Of a stretch of DNA of 20,890 nt, positions 5,185-12,165 are shown piece by piece. Source of the DNA: a virus; IMG/VR virus record IMGVR_UViG_3300010412_000099, positions 1-20,890 of that record, one strand, 5' to 3'. Position numbers and translations under genes: made by a program. How positions within the stretch are numbered: position 1 is the stretch's first letter; every line of letters begins with the position of its first letter. The notes beneath the pieces are model-generated. The model ran no database searches, was not told the DNA's origin, and saw nothing but the letters and a program-made list of their open reading frames with translations.

Positions 5185-6801
5185 ATGAACTATTTGACCA
5201 CGCCTTTTTTGCAGACGGTGTTCTCTCGGATCACGCGGGGATACACGATGCGCGACGCCGTCAAGAACACGGTGAGCAACAACCTGTCGTGCCAACTGGC
5301 GGACAGGTGGGGACAGATGCGCCTCAATAGAGAGCCTACGTTTCGGCGCCTGTTCGGCCAGGCTGAAAGCAATGCCGAGTTCATGGCCGTCAAGGCAAAG
5401 TTTGAACGCCTTGGGCGCCTGATTACGCAGGCAATCAACGAGGGCGACGGCGAGTTACTTCTCGACACGCTGAGTGAAGCTCCAGCGTTCATCAAGCGTT
5501 ACCTGATCATCGATAACTGGACAGGCCGCAACGGCGAGCTTGAGTATTTCACCTGCCACTGCTGCGCCCATGAAGTGTTCGGCGAAGCCCACGGGTCAGA
5601 CGAGTGCGACAACCTTTTGTGCGAATCGTGCGTTGAGCGCGACTACCTCTACTCATCGGTCATGGGCGCCTATGTCCACAGCGGTGTCGCGTGGCCGGTC
5701 TACGACTGCCTTGGCGCATACGAACGTCAGGACGCTGACGATTGGGTTACGAGCGACTTCGGGCGACACCGCCGCGATCTGCTGCGGCCCGACAACGGCG
5801 ACCACTGCTTTTTCAGCAGCGAGGAAGCGTACGAGGACTGGTACGCAAGCTACTACGACAACGACTACGACGAAGATGACGACGACAGTCGATCTTCGAG
5901 GCTGATTCAGGACTATCACTCGGGCGACGAGGTCGGCCACATTCCGTCTGCATACGACAAGCGCAAGCCCGGCGTGTGGATGGGACTCGAACTTGAGATC
6001 GAGTGCGGATCCAATATCCGAGACGAAATCGCCGAGTCGATCAACAACCATGTCAACACGGACCGGCGCTACGTCATGTTCGAGGAGGACGGATCCCTCA
6101 GCCATGGGTTCGAGGTCATTTCCGGATACACCGGACTCGACACGCACGAGGCATGGCTCAAGCGGTTCGCCAATGCCAACCTGAAAGGCTGCAAGTCCCA
6201 CGACACGAATACGTGCGGGCTGCATGTTCACATCACGAAGGCGGACCTCTCGCCGTTTGAGGCTGCCAGGCTGATGCTGTTCATCCATAACCCGTCGAAC
6301 GAAAAGCTGATCCGCGCCGTCGCCCGTCGGTACGGCAAGTCAGCCGGGTACGCGAAGTTCGTCGACAAGACAGCGTCTATCGGCGACAGCGACCGCGCCA
6401 TTCATGCGGCGGTTCTGGCGAAAAACAACCTGACCTGCATGAACTACGACCGCTATGAAGCGCTGAATTTCCAGCCCCGCAAAACGGTCGAGTTCCGCCT
6501 GTATCGGGGAACGCTCAAGGTCGAAACCATCATGGCCTGCCTTGAGTTCACTTGGCTGAGCTACTTCTTTGCCAAGCAAACCAGCATCACTCATCTCGGA
6601 ACGGAGGACTTCATCAAGTGGATTAGCTTGCCTCAGAACAAGAGGGAGTCGCGCTACCTGCGCCGACTCCTGCGGGCCAAGGGAATCATCCCTGCGGCCA
6701 GCACACCCGTCGCGCTCGAAGCAGAGACGTCCGACGGCACAAACGCGGAGCCGCCTGAACCCAGGCTTCGCCGCTGCGAACGTGAAGCGCTCGCCGCCTA
6801 A
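5185..6801 (+). CDS. Amidoligase-family enzyme with N-terminal zinc cluster (538 aa)
   Basis: Residues 264-500 fit the putative amidoligase family (COOH-NH2 ligases with a glutamine-synthetase-like fold): GLELEIE (267-273), EEDGS followed by GFEVIS (300-313), CGLHVHI (344-350) and TVEFRLYRGT (434-443), containing the acidic, His and Arg residues expected for ATP/metal binding. Such enzymes join amines to carboxyl groups, often on peptides or proteins. The N-terminal 260 residues are an extra region with a cysteine cluster (C124-x2-C127, C141, C146-x2-C149) likely to bind zinc, then a very acidic linker (about 225-236). The start at 5185 follows CGGAGATCAC. The next gene is a class II amidotransferase, a known partner type. 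The substrate is unknown. The family call is confident; activity is inferred. Confidence 0.85.
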   Translation: MNYLTTPFLQTVFSRITRGYTMRDAVKNTVSNNLSCQLADRWGQMRLNREPTFRRLFGQAESNAEFMAVKAKFERLGRLITQAINEGDGELLLDTLSEAPAFIKRYLIIDNWTGRNGELEYFTCHCCAHEVFGEAHGSDECDNLLCESCVERDYLYSSVMGAYVHSGVAWPVYDCLGAYERQDADDWVTSDFGRHRRDLLRPDNGDHCFFSSEEAYEDWYASYYDNDYDEDDDDSRSSRLIQDYHSGDEVGHIPSAYDKRKPGVWMGLELEIECGSNIRDEIAESINNHVNTDRRYVMFEEDGSLSHGFEVISGYTGLDTHEAWLKRFANANLKGCKSHDTNTCGLHVHITKADLSPFEAARLMLFIHNPSNEKLIRAVARRYGKSAGYAKFVDKTASIGDSDRAIHAAVLAKNNLTCMNYDRYEALNFQPRKTVEFRLYRGTLKVETIMACLEFTWLSYFFAKQTSITHLGTEDFIKWISLPQNKRESRYLRRLLRAKGIIPAASTPVALEAETSDGTNAEPPEPRLRRCEREALAA

Positions 6802-6831
6802 CGAACGAACACACACAACGGAGATCACATC

Positions 6832-7788
6832 ATGTGTCTACTCATTACGCAAAAAGCTACTTCCCCGTTGCTCGACGACGAACAGATCGCCGACTTCTAC
6901 TGGTACAACTCAGACGGAATCGGCGTCATGTATTCAGACGGCGAGAAGTTGCACATCAAAAAAGCCCTGCCGAAAGACAGTGCGCAAGCCATCGACTTCT
7001 GGCGCGAGAACGTGGACGGCAAGGACTGCGCCATCCATCTCAGGATGCGCACCCATGGCGACGTCAGCCTTGAGAACTGCCACCCGTACGAGGTGCTGCC
7101 CGGCCTGTGGCTGATGCACAACGGGGTTCTCCAGATCGGCAACGAGGGCGACAAGACCAAGTCGGACACCTGGCACTACATCGAGCGCTACCTGCGCCCG
7201 CTGCTCAATGGCAGCGTCGACCTCGCGTTCGACCCCGCGTTCATCGAGATCATCTCCGATCACATCGGGATCTCGAACAAGTTCGTGATGATGGACTGGT
7301 CGGGGCGCGTTGCCCACTTCAACTACGAACTCGGCGTCGAGTGGAACGAACGGTGGATGTCGAACAGATACGCATGGACGCAGCCAGGCGAGAAACGCTT
7401 TGCCCGTCACCAGTATCGCTCGTCGTATCTGGACAAGTTCGACTACGGATGGGAAGGCGGATACATGACGCCGTCCCTTGCCGAGGAGAAGGTCAGAAGC
7501 GTCAACGTGCAGTTCACCGCCGACGCTTGGGACGAGGACGACGGCGAGGCGCCTGCAATTCCGGTCGACTTCGACGTTGACGAGGTGCTTGACTACCTCG
7601 ATCACGCCGGACTCTACAAGGCAGCGTCCGTGTCGAAGAACCAGGCCATTGCATTCGCCAAGCGCTTCGGCACGAACGAGCTTTGGGATCTCGCGTCAAT
7701 GCTGGACGAGGGTGACATTGATGAGCACCAGTTCATCAGGTTCATCTCGGACTTCCGCGCTTACCGTGAAACAGCCTGCGGCTGCTAG
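6832..7788 (+). CDS. Class II glutamine amidotransferase-like protein (318 aa)
   Basis: The N-terminal half shows the Ntn-hydrolase glutaminase signature: Cys2 directly after the initiator Met (MCLLITQ), NSDGIGV at 26-32, RMRTHG at 71-76 and LMHNGVL at 94-100 with SDT at 111-113. In this family Cys2, freed by Met removal, hydrolyses glutamine to release ammonia. The C-terminal roughly 150 residues are acidic and carry no synthetase domain, so ammonia would go to another protein. The amidoligase 30 nt upstream is the obvious candidate. A roughly 70-residue helical tail (DVDEVLDYLDHAGLY...) may mediate interaction. The start is fixed by CGGAGATCAC and the Cys2 requirement. Protein hydrolysis rather than transfer cannot be excluded. 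Confidence 0.85.
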   Translation: MCLLITQKATSPLLDDEQIADFYWYNSDGIGVMYSDGEKLHIKKALPKDSAQAIDFWRENVDGKDCAIHLRMRTHGDVSLENCHPYEVLPGLWLMHNGVLQIGNEGDKTKSDTWHYIERYLRPLLNGSVDLAFDPAFIEIISDHIGISNKFVMMDWSGRVAHFNYELGVEWNERWMSNRYAWTQPGEKRFARHQYRSSYLDKFDYGWEGGYMTPSLAEEKVRSVNVQFTADAWDEDDGEAPAIPVDFDVDEVLDYLDHAGLYKAASVSKNQAIAFAKRFGTNELWDLASMLDEGDIDEHQFIRFISDFRAYRETACGC

Positions 7789-7797
7789 GAGAATCAC

Positions 7798-8049
7798 ATG
7801 ACACACAAGAACACGTACGTCCTGCTGTTCAGGGTCAGGAATCTGGATGCGTTCGCGACCCACCCGCCATTCGCCATCAACGCTCACGCCGAGTCGGCAG
7901 ATATGGCTGAGAAAAGTTTTCTCCACTCCCACCCGAGTTGCGAGATCGTCTGGGTGTACGAAGGGGACGACTTCAACGACGCGTACGACGAATACTGGTC
8001 GGCGCTATCCAACGCTGACGATTACACCGACTTCGACGCACGGAGGTAA
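7798..8049 (+). CDS. Small hypothetical protein (83 aa)
   Basis: ATG 7798 directly follows AGGAGAATCAC. The sequence MTHKNTYVLLFRVRNLDAFAT..., ...AEKSFLHSHPSCEIVWVYEGDDF suggests a compact alpha/beta protein, with an acidic aromatic C-terminus. No family is recognised. It lies 9 nt after the amidotransferase gene and 3 nt before the next, so it belongs to the same operon. Confidence 0.75.
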   Translation: MTHKNTYVLLFRVRNLDAFATHPPFAINAHAESADMAEKSFLHSHPSCEIVWVYEGDDFNDAYDEYWSALSNADDYTDFDARR

Positions 8050-8052
8050 ACG

Positions 8053-8334
8053 ATGAACGCACCAGCAGTGCCGATTCACCCTGTATTCAGGGACATCCTC
8101 GACCAGATCGAGGCATTGCCAAACGTGAAGTCGCCTGACTTCATCATCAGCGGGGGCGGGTCAAGTTTCCTGCTCACTCCGCAAACCAAATCTGCATACG
8201 ATTGGATCGAGGAGCATCTCGACCCGAACGTGCAGTACGGGCAGCAAGGATCGTACTCGATCAGGCAGAGCGAGATCGGTCAACTGGCCGTCAACTTGTC
8301 CATCGACGGGCTGTCCGTCCGGTGGATCTACTAG
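8053..8334 (+). CDS. Small hypothetical protein (93 aa)
   Basis: ATG 8053 has GGAGG 6 nt upstream, at the end of the previous gene. The protein (MNAPAVPIHPVFRDILDQIEAL...) has a glycine-rich turn ISGGGSSFLL and a C-terminal beta part ending RWIY. It resembles small phage proteins of unknown role. It is followed at 9 nt by the DUF932 gene and its AGGAGATCA cassette. Confidence 0.75.
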   Translation: MNAPAVPIHPVFRDILDQIEALPNVKSPDFIISGGGSSFLLTPQTKSAYDWIEEHLDPNVQYGQQGSYSIRQSEIGQLAVNLSIDGLSVRWIY

Positions 8335-8343
8335 GAGATCAAT

Positions 8344-9429
8344 ATGAACGACAACTGGACATACCGTGCATCCCAGCAGTGGCGTACCCGTCCCGATGAC
8401 GAGCGCTTCCTGTCCCTCGACGAAATGCTCGAACACTTCGAGGCAGTCCGCGCGAACTCAGCCGCCAGGGTGGTTGCGAATCGACGCATCGTTGCCATGC
8501 CGGAGGACGACAATCAAGGCATGGTGATCGAGGTGGACGACGAGCGCATGGCGCCGACCCACTTCTCGTTTGGTCAGTTGGCGAATCTCGCCGACGCACC
8601 GGCCGGGTACTTGCGCAAGCTGCCGTCCCCGATTGCCGCCGACTGCGTCAACTACGGACTGCAGTTCAGGCGCGACATCGAGGAGGTTGGCCTGCTTTCG
8701 TACAAGAACGGCGGCCCTCCGACGCTCCGCGCTGCGACCGGGCCGCGATACGGACGCATCTGGAACGCCCCCATTGTCGAAGCGCTGATCCGCCAGTTCG
8801 GCGACGGCGTATCCGGCGACGGGTTCCGCGTGCCTGGGGAGTTCGGCATGGAAGTTCCGATCACCCGTCAGAACACCACCTTGTACGCATCGGACCGGGA
8901 TATGTTCGTGTTCCTGGCTGACGAACGGAATCGCATCGAGGTTCCGAACCGTCGGGACGGAAAGACAGGATCGCTGGCCCGTGGATTCTTCGTGTGGAAC
9001 AGCGAGGTGGGCGACAAGACGTTCGGCCTTGCGAAGTTCCTCATGGACTTTGCCTGCATGAACCGGATCATCTGGGGCGGGCAGGACTACGAGGAAATCA
9101 CGATCAGGCACACGGCCTCTGCTCCCCAGCGCTTCATCGAGGAGATCGCCCCGGCCCTGGAAAGCTACGCCAAGTCCAGCACCATGACCGTGACGCAGGC
9201 CATCGAGGACGCAAGGTCGAAGCGCCTCGACGACGTCGACTCGTTCCTCAAGAACAGGTTCGGCGCCCGCCTCGTGGACACGATCAAGGCGACGCACCAA
9301 CTCGAAGAAGGCAGGCCCATCGAGACGGTGTGGGACGCGGTCACTGGCATCACCGCCTACGCCAAGAGCATCCAGCATCAGGATGCACGCATTGCCGTTG
9401 AGCGTGAGGCCGGGAAGCTACTGGTCTAA
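8344..9429 (+). CDS. DUF932 domain protein (361 aa)
   Basis: The full length matches the phage/plasmid DUF932 family. Recognisable blocks are the N-terminal THFSFGQLANLADAPAGYLRK, the LSYKNGGPPTLRAATGPRYG segment, the DRDMFVFLADE strand, ARGFFVWNSEVGDKTFGLAKF and the helical C-terminus. Members are common on phages and plasmids, often near recombination or modification genes, and their biochemical role is not settled. The start is supported by AGGAGATCA. No nuclease motif or membrane segment is visible. It is followed by TAACGAACAAACGC, a variant of a motif that recurs after other genes here. Confidence 0.85.
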   Translation: MNDNWTYRASQQWRTRPDDERFLSLDEMLEHFEAVRANSAARVVANRRIVAMPEDDNQGMVIEVDDERMAPTHFSFGQLANLADAPAGYLRKLPSPIAADCVNYGLQFRRDIEEVGLLSYKNGGPPTLRAATGPRYGRIWNAPIVEALIRQFGDGVSGDGFRVPGEFGMEVPITRQNTTLYASDRDMFVFLADERNRIEVPNRRDGKTGSLARGFFVWNSEVGDKTFGLAKFLMDFACMNRIIWGGQDYEEITIRHTASAPQRFIEEIAPALESYAKSSTMTVTQAIEDARSKRLDDVDSFLKNRFGARLVDTIKATHQLEEGRPIETVWDAVTGITAYAKSIQHQDARIAVEREAGKLLV

Positions 9430-9463
9430 CGAACAAACGCGCTGATCGAGCCTCACGCGGAGG

Positions 9464-9500
9464 CGCCCCGATAGAAATGAACCGACCATCGGACGGGGCG
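9464..9500 (+). other. Imperfect hairpin in the gap after the DUF932 gene
   Basis: CGCCCC (9464-9469) pairs with GGGGCG (9495-9500). An alternative inner pairing is CCGAT (9468-9472) with ATCGG (9488-9492). No T-tract follows. It is probably a leader element or partial terminator within the operon. The rest of 9430-9551 holds only the start cassette at 9541. Confidence 0.4.
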
Positions 9501-9551
9501 GATGACGGCCAGGACAATCTGGCATCAGCGCATCACTTACAGGAGATCACC

Positions 9552-9794
9552 ATGCGTTTCTACAAGGTTCTGTGCACGAACCTCGTCATGTTCAAGCCAA
9601 CTCGTGCCGCTGCACACAGGTACGCCAAGACCTTGCACGACAGGTTCAACGTCGAGGTTCAGGAAATCGAGGTTCCGAACGACCGCAACACGGTGTTTCA
9701 ACTCATGGTCAACGACCCGGCAGAAATGGATCTGAAGGTTCTGAAGCGGTACGAACTGACCAACCGTGGCGCATTGCAGGAGGTCAAGGAATGA
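9552..9794 (+). CDS. Small hypothetical protein (80 aa)
   Basis: The ATG at 9552 lies right after AGGAGATCAC. A longer frame from 9477 has no ribosome site and a low-complexity extension. The protein (MRFYKVLCTNLVMFKPTRAA...) is a basic alpha/beta protein with VEVQEIEVPNDRNTVFQLMV, suggesting a ferredoxin-like strand-helix pattern. No family is assigned. It overlaps the next gene by 4 nt (ATGA). Confidence 0.75.
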   Translation: MRFYKVLCTNLVMFKPTRAAAHRYAKTLHDRFNVEVQEIEVPNDRNTVFQLMVNDPAEMDLKVLKRYELTNRGALQEVKE

Positions 9795-10111
9795 CACACG
9801 CACACACACCAGGGCCATGGGAATTGGACAGCGCGGCCTGGCCGCTTATTGTCAATGGCCCAATGAACGACGACGACGAGAATGGCACCGTCGTCTGCAC
9901 CATTGAGTGCCTTGAAAGCGCTAACAACGGCTACCACTACAACGAGGAGGAGGCTGCGGCCAATGCGAGGCTTATTGCCTCCGCGCCATCGTTGCTCACC
10001 GCGCTCCAAAACATCGCGGCAGAGACGACATGCGAAGGCACGGAAATAGAGTCCCTCATTGCGTCGATACAGGGCATCTGTCGGAAAGCCATTGCGGAGA
10101 CCGCCAAATGA
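9791..10111 (+). CDS. Phage protein with ANARLIASAP motif (106 aa)
   Basis: ATG 9791 overlaps the previous stop, with AAGGA ahead. The pattern HTPGPWELDSAAWPLIVNGP, then NNGYHYNEEEAAANARLIASAPSLLTALQ, is a very common phage small-protein signature of unknown function. The C-terminal helix with IQGICRKAIAETAK fits the same group. It is translationally coupled to the KorA-like gene downstream (ATGA at 10108). Sequence upstream of 9791 in this frame is shadow. Confidence 0.8.
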   Translation: MTHAHTPGPWELDSAAWPLIVNGPMNDDDENGTVVCTIECLESANNGYHYNEEEAAANARLIASAPSLLTALQNIAAETTCEGTEIESLIASIQGICRKAIAETAK

Positions 10112-10434
10112 CCCCTGAACAATTCTCCGCCGCCACTGACGGCAAGCGCCTGACCGCAAAGGTTCGCCGTGCCTTGCGCATGGTGATGGTCGAGGGCAAG
10201 ACCTGGCGCGAAGCCGCACACAAGACTGGCGTCCACGAGTCCTCGATCATGAGGGCCAAGGCAAAGCTGAACAACATCGGACAGTTGCCGATCATCGAGG
10301 TGCCGAAAGGATCTCGATGGTTCGACGCCACCTCATACACGCCGATGCATCCAACAGAACTGGGGGCTGTGGCCCATCTCGTAGACGACGAGTGGATCCC
10401 GGTCTATCGGTTCATCACAAAGGAATCAACATGA
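10108..10434 (+). CDS. KorA/TrfB-type DNA-binding protein (108 aa)
   Basis: Residues 1-54 fit the TrfB/KorA regulator pattern: MTPEQFSAATDGKRL, AKVRRALRMVMVEGKTWREA, and a helix-turn-helix AHKTGVHESSIMRAKAKL. Plasmid KorA proteins of this type repress replication and transfer promoters. Here it may regulate the phage operon. The remaining residues (about 55-108) form an unrelated short tail ending VPVYRFITKEST-like. The start overlaps the preceding stop and the stop overlaps the deacetylase start (both ATGA), so its dosage is tied to these neighbours. Target sites are unknown; the inverted repeat at 3150-3168 is one candidate. Confidence 0.75.
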   Translation: MTPEQFSAATDGKRLTAKVRRALRMVMVEGKTWREAAHKTGVHESSIMRAKAKLNNIGQLPIIEVPKGSRWFDATSYTPMHPTELGAVAHLVDDEWIPVYRFITKEST

Positions 10435-11336
10435 CAAAAGTTTTCTACCGACCAGAGATGTCGGTCAACACGCGCAGCTTTTCCCCGTCCGCCGACAAGC
10501 CACGACTGGCCGTCGAGGACTGGCTCACGCACCCAGACCTGGCGCACTGTCGCCCCACCATCATGAGCTTCAGTCCGCTCGACAGGTACGCATTGGAGGA
10601 TGCCCACTCGCCCGAATACATCGAGGACGTTTTCTCGGGGGAGCGGTCGAACGGATTCGGCAACCGCGATCCTGCGGTGGCCGAGGCGTGCCTGTATACG
10701 ACGGCGTCGATGCTGGCAGCGGCGAGGTGGGCATGGGAGAACAAGACCAACACCTGCTCCCCGACCTCTGGGTTCCACCACGCTGGCCGCAACTTCGGCG
10801 GCGGGTTCTGCACGTTCAACGGACTGGCAATCGCAACCCTGCGCCTGCTGATCGGGCCGGAGAACTGCAGGCGGCGCATCCTCATCCTCGACCTGGATCA
10901 GCACGCCGGTAACGGGACCAGCGACATCCTGCTTTGCGTAAAGACTCAGTGCCACGGGAAGTACAACACCGTCCGGCATTTCTCTGCCGGCGAGCATCGC
11001 TTGCGCGACTGGCTGGACGTTCGCCAGTTCATCTACGACGCCTTCGACTCCGACTACCACGAGATCATTCTCTTTCAGGCGGGAGCGGACATGCACATCA
11101 ACGATCCGCTCGGCGGCCTGCTCGATACGGAGGAGATGAAGGCGAGGGACGAACTCGTGTTCAGGCTCGCCGCCAAGAGGCGAATCCCCGTGGCGTGGAA
11201 CCTGGCCGGGGGCTACCAAACGGACGAGGACGGATCAATAGCTCCGGTCCTCGCCATCCACCGCAACACTTACCTGGCGTGCGTCAATGAATCCAAACTT
11301 GAAGAACCTAGCGGCTCAGATAGCGCAACTGCTTGA
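10431..11336 (+). CDS. Histone-deacetylase-family amidohydrolase (301 aa)
   Basis: The sequence follows the arginase/deacetylase-fold HDAC superfamily: HH at 116-117 within SGFHHAGRNFGGGFCTFNGLAIA, DLDQHAGNGT (154-163) with likely zinc ligands D156 and H158, AGAD-x-H-x-x-DPLGGL with zinc ligand D220, and GGY at 260-262 supplying the transition-state tyrosine. All catalytic positions appear kept. Family members remove acyl groups from lysine, polyamines or other amides. At 301 residues it is a bare catalytic domain. It starts at ATG 10431, overlapping the KorA-like gene. Deacetylases are uncommon in phages, and the target (host protein, polyamine, modified phage product) is unknown. Confidence 0.85.
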   Translation: MTKVFYRPEMSVNTRSFSPSADKPRLAVEDWLTHPDLAHCRPTIMSFSPLDRYALEDAHSPEYIEDVFSGERSNGFGNRDPAVAEACLYTTASMLAAARWAWENKTNTCSPTSGFHHAGRNFGGGFCTFNGLAIATLRLLIGPENCRRRILILDLDQHAGNGTSDILLCVKTQCHGKYNTVRHFSAGEHRLRDWLDVRQFIYDAFDSDYHEIILFQAGADMHINDPLGGLLDTEEMKARDELVFRLAAKRRIPVAWNLAGGYQTDEDGSIAPVLAIHRNTYLACVNESKLEEPSGSDSATA

Positions 11337-11562
11337 CTGCGATGAGTACGAGATCGAGCGGAGGCTCATCGCTTCCGCACCCTCAGACGGCGACCTTGCC
11401 GCTTGGCTGTCGATACAGAAAGAGGGGGCTTTGAAAACTGCTGATAGTCGTAGTCGACTGACTCGGGAGTTCCTCCTGTCGGTCCATACATTTGACGGCG
11501 AGCGGCAGCACGATCCGCCCTCAGTTTTTTTGCGGCATCAAGAATCGACTGGAAGCGGTTAG
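11287..11562 (+). CDS. Hypothetical protein at the end of the plus-strand operon (91 aa)
   Basis: Starts at ATG 11287 inside the last 50 nt of the deacetylase gene, with only a weak ribosome site. The first roughly 55 residues (MNPNLKNLAAQIAQLLDCDEY, EIERRLIASAP, DLAAWLSIQK) look like a genuine helical acidic protein. The tail runs antisense to the minus-strand gene 11366-11578 and is less convincing. No family is recognised. A weak stem GCGG/CCGC with T7 at 11524-11531 lies near its end and might terminate the operon. Confidence 0.5.
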   Translation: MNPNLKNLAAQIAQLLDCDEYEIERRLIASAPSDGDLAAWLSIQKEGALKTADSRSRLTREFLLSVHTFDGERQHDPPSVFLRHQESTGSG

Positions 11563-11578
11563 TCGGCGGCAACTTCAC
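11366..11578 (-). CDS. Small basic hypothetical protein after the spanin gene (70 aa)
   Basis: A GTG at 11578 overlaps the i-spanin stop (GTGA) with AAGG upstream, a good coupling signal. The protein is MKLPPTNRFQSILDAAKKLR..., with YGPTGGTPESVDYDYQQFSK and a strongly basic tail ending RRLRVRKR. No family is recognised. The 3' two thirds overlap the convergent plus-strand frame 11287-11562, so one of the two may be shorter than drawn. It contains a run of seven adenines within the coding sequence. Confidence 0.55.
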   Translation of the reverse strand: MKLPPTNRFQSILDAAKKLRADRAAARRQMYGPTGGTPESVDYDYQQFSKPPLSVSTAKRQGRRLRVRKR

Positions 11579-12165
11579 TTGCGCAGCCCTTCGTACCACT
11601 TAACCCACGAGTTCACCTGGGCTGCGCAGGTGGAGTATCTCTCTCTTGCGTCGCTGATCCATTCGGCAACGTCCCGATCAGAGGCGGCAGTTCCTCCGGT
11701 AGGAGTTCCAGTGGCGCCGGAGCCGGAGGCAGGGGGAACTCCGGACACGCTGCTGGTATCTGCCTGTCTATCGTTGAGCACCCGAACAGCATCAGGAGAA
11801 AGGCAGCGCTGATTGCCAGTGACGTACTTCTGAATGGCCTCATCTCGTTCCCTTCTGAGTTTTGTCACCTGCTTTTTCGTCACGGCCAGCGTTTTCTGCA
11901 GCGCAGTCGAACGCTCCACCTCGGCAACGTACTTGACCGTGGCTGCGGCAATGTGGGCAGCCGCCTTCTTGTTCTCCTTTGCCTGCTCGACAAGCCATAT
12001 CTCGCGCTCCTCTTCGGTGCCGCGCGTATGGCCTTCGCTGAACCCGACTTCCTCGCCGAGATAGAAGCCGACCCTGTAACCCGCGTAACCTACGGACACG
12101 GCGGTGATGCCTACGGCAATCCACCCGCGCACAGGTAGAAGCGCAGCAACAAAAGCCAGGCTCAT
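11575..12165 (-). CDS. Rz: i-spanin, Rz-like (196 aa)
   Basis: ATG 12165 overlaps the endolysin stop (ATGA). The N-terminus is a membrane anchor (residues about 8-35, WIAVGITAVSVGYAGYRVGF), followed by a long charged, alanine-rich coiled coil (about 45-115) and a C-terminal CLSPDAVRVLNDRQ region typical of i-spanins. It would sit in the inner membrane and bind the lipoprotein partner to fuse the membranes after peptidoglycan is degraded. The partner gene (11613-11843) is wholly embedded in another frame, as in many Rz/Rz1 pairs. The extra 91 codons of open frame upstream are arginine-rich shadow. Confidence 0.85.
   Translation of the reverse strand: MSLAFVAALLPVRGWIAVGITAVSVGYAGYRVGFYLGEEVGFSEGHTRGTEEEREIWLVEQAKENKKAAAHIAAATVKYVAEVERSTALQKTLAVTKKQVTKLRRERDEAIQKYVTGNQRCLSPDAVRVLNDRQADTSSVSGVPPASGSGATGTPTGGTAASDRDVAEWISDARERYSTCAAQVNSWVKWYEGLRK
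11613..11843 (-). CDS. Rz1: o-spanin lipoprotein, Rz1-like, nested in Rz (76 aa)
   Basis: This frame lies entirely within the i-spanin gene in a different register. It encodes a lipoprotein signal peptide MRPFRSTSLAISAAFLLMLF followed by GCS, a lipobox with the acylated cysteine at residue 22. The mature part is rich in proline (FPLPPAPAPLELLPEELPP), as expected for o-spanins. It would be anchored in the outer membrane and span the periplasm to the i-spanin. This is direct evidence for a Gram-negative host. Confidence 0.85.
   Translation of the reverse strand: MRPFRSTSLAISAAFLLMLFGCSTIDRQIPAACPEFPLPPAPAPLELLPEELPPLIGTLPNGSATQERDTPPAQPR

Noticed and set aside
5653-6288. 211-codon minus-strand frame opposite the amidoligase gene
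   Set aside because: Antisense shadow of a strongly supported gene. It is valine- and arginine-rich, has no ribosome site and no partner genes on that strand.
6839-7788. Reading the amidotransferase gene as a complete asparagine synthetase or similar
   Set aside because: Only the glutaminase half is present; there is no ATP-pyrophosphatase signature (SGGxDS) in the remaining 200 residues.
8458-9378. 306-codon minus-strand frame opposite the DUF932 gene
   Set aside because: Composition (Val, Arg, His, Asp) is the mirror of the DUF932 codons, and no motif is present.
10404-11219. 271-codon minus-strand frame opposite the deacetylase gene
   Set aside because: Antisense shadow. The plus strand carries the complete HDAC active site.
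11495-11531. Strong intrinsic terminator at the end of the plus-strand operon
   Set aside because: The stem is only about 4 bp with a 9-nt loop before the T7 run, and the T-run lies in coding sequence of the opposite gene, so it is mentioned only as a weak possibility.
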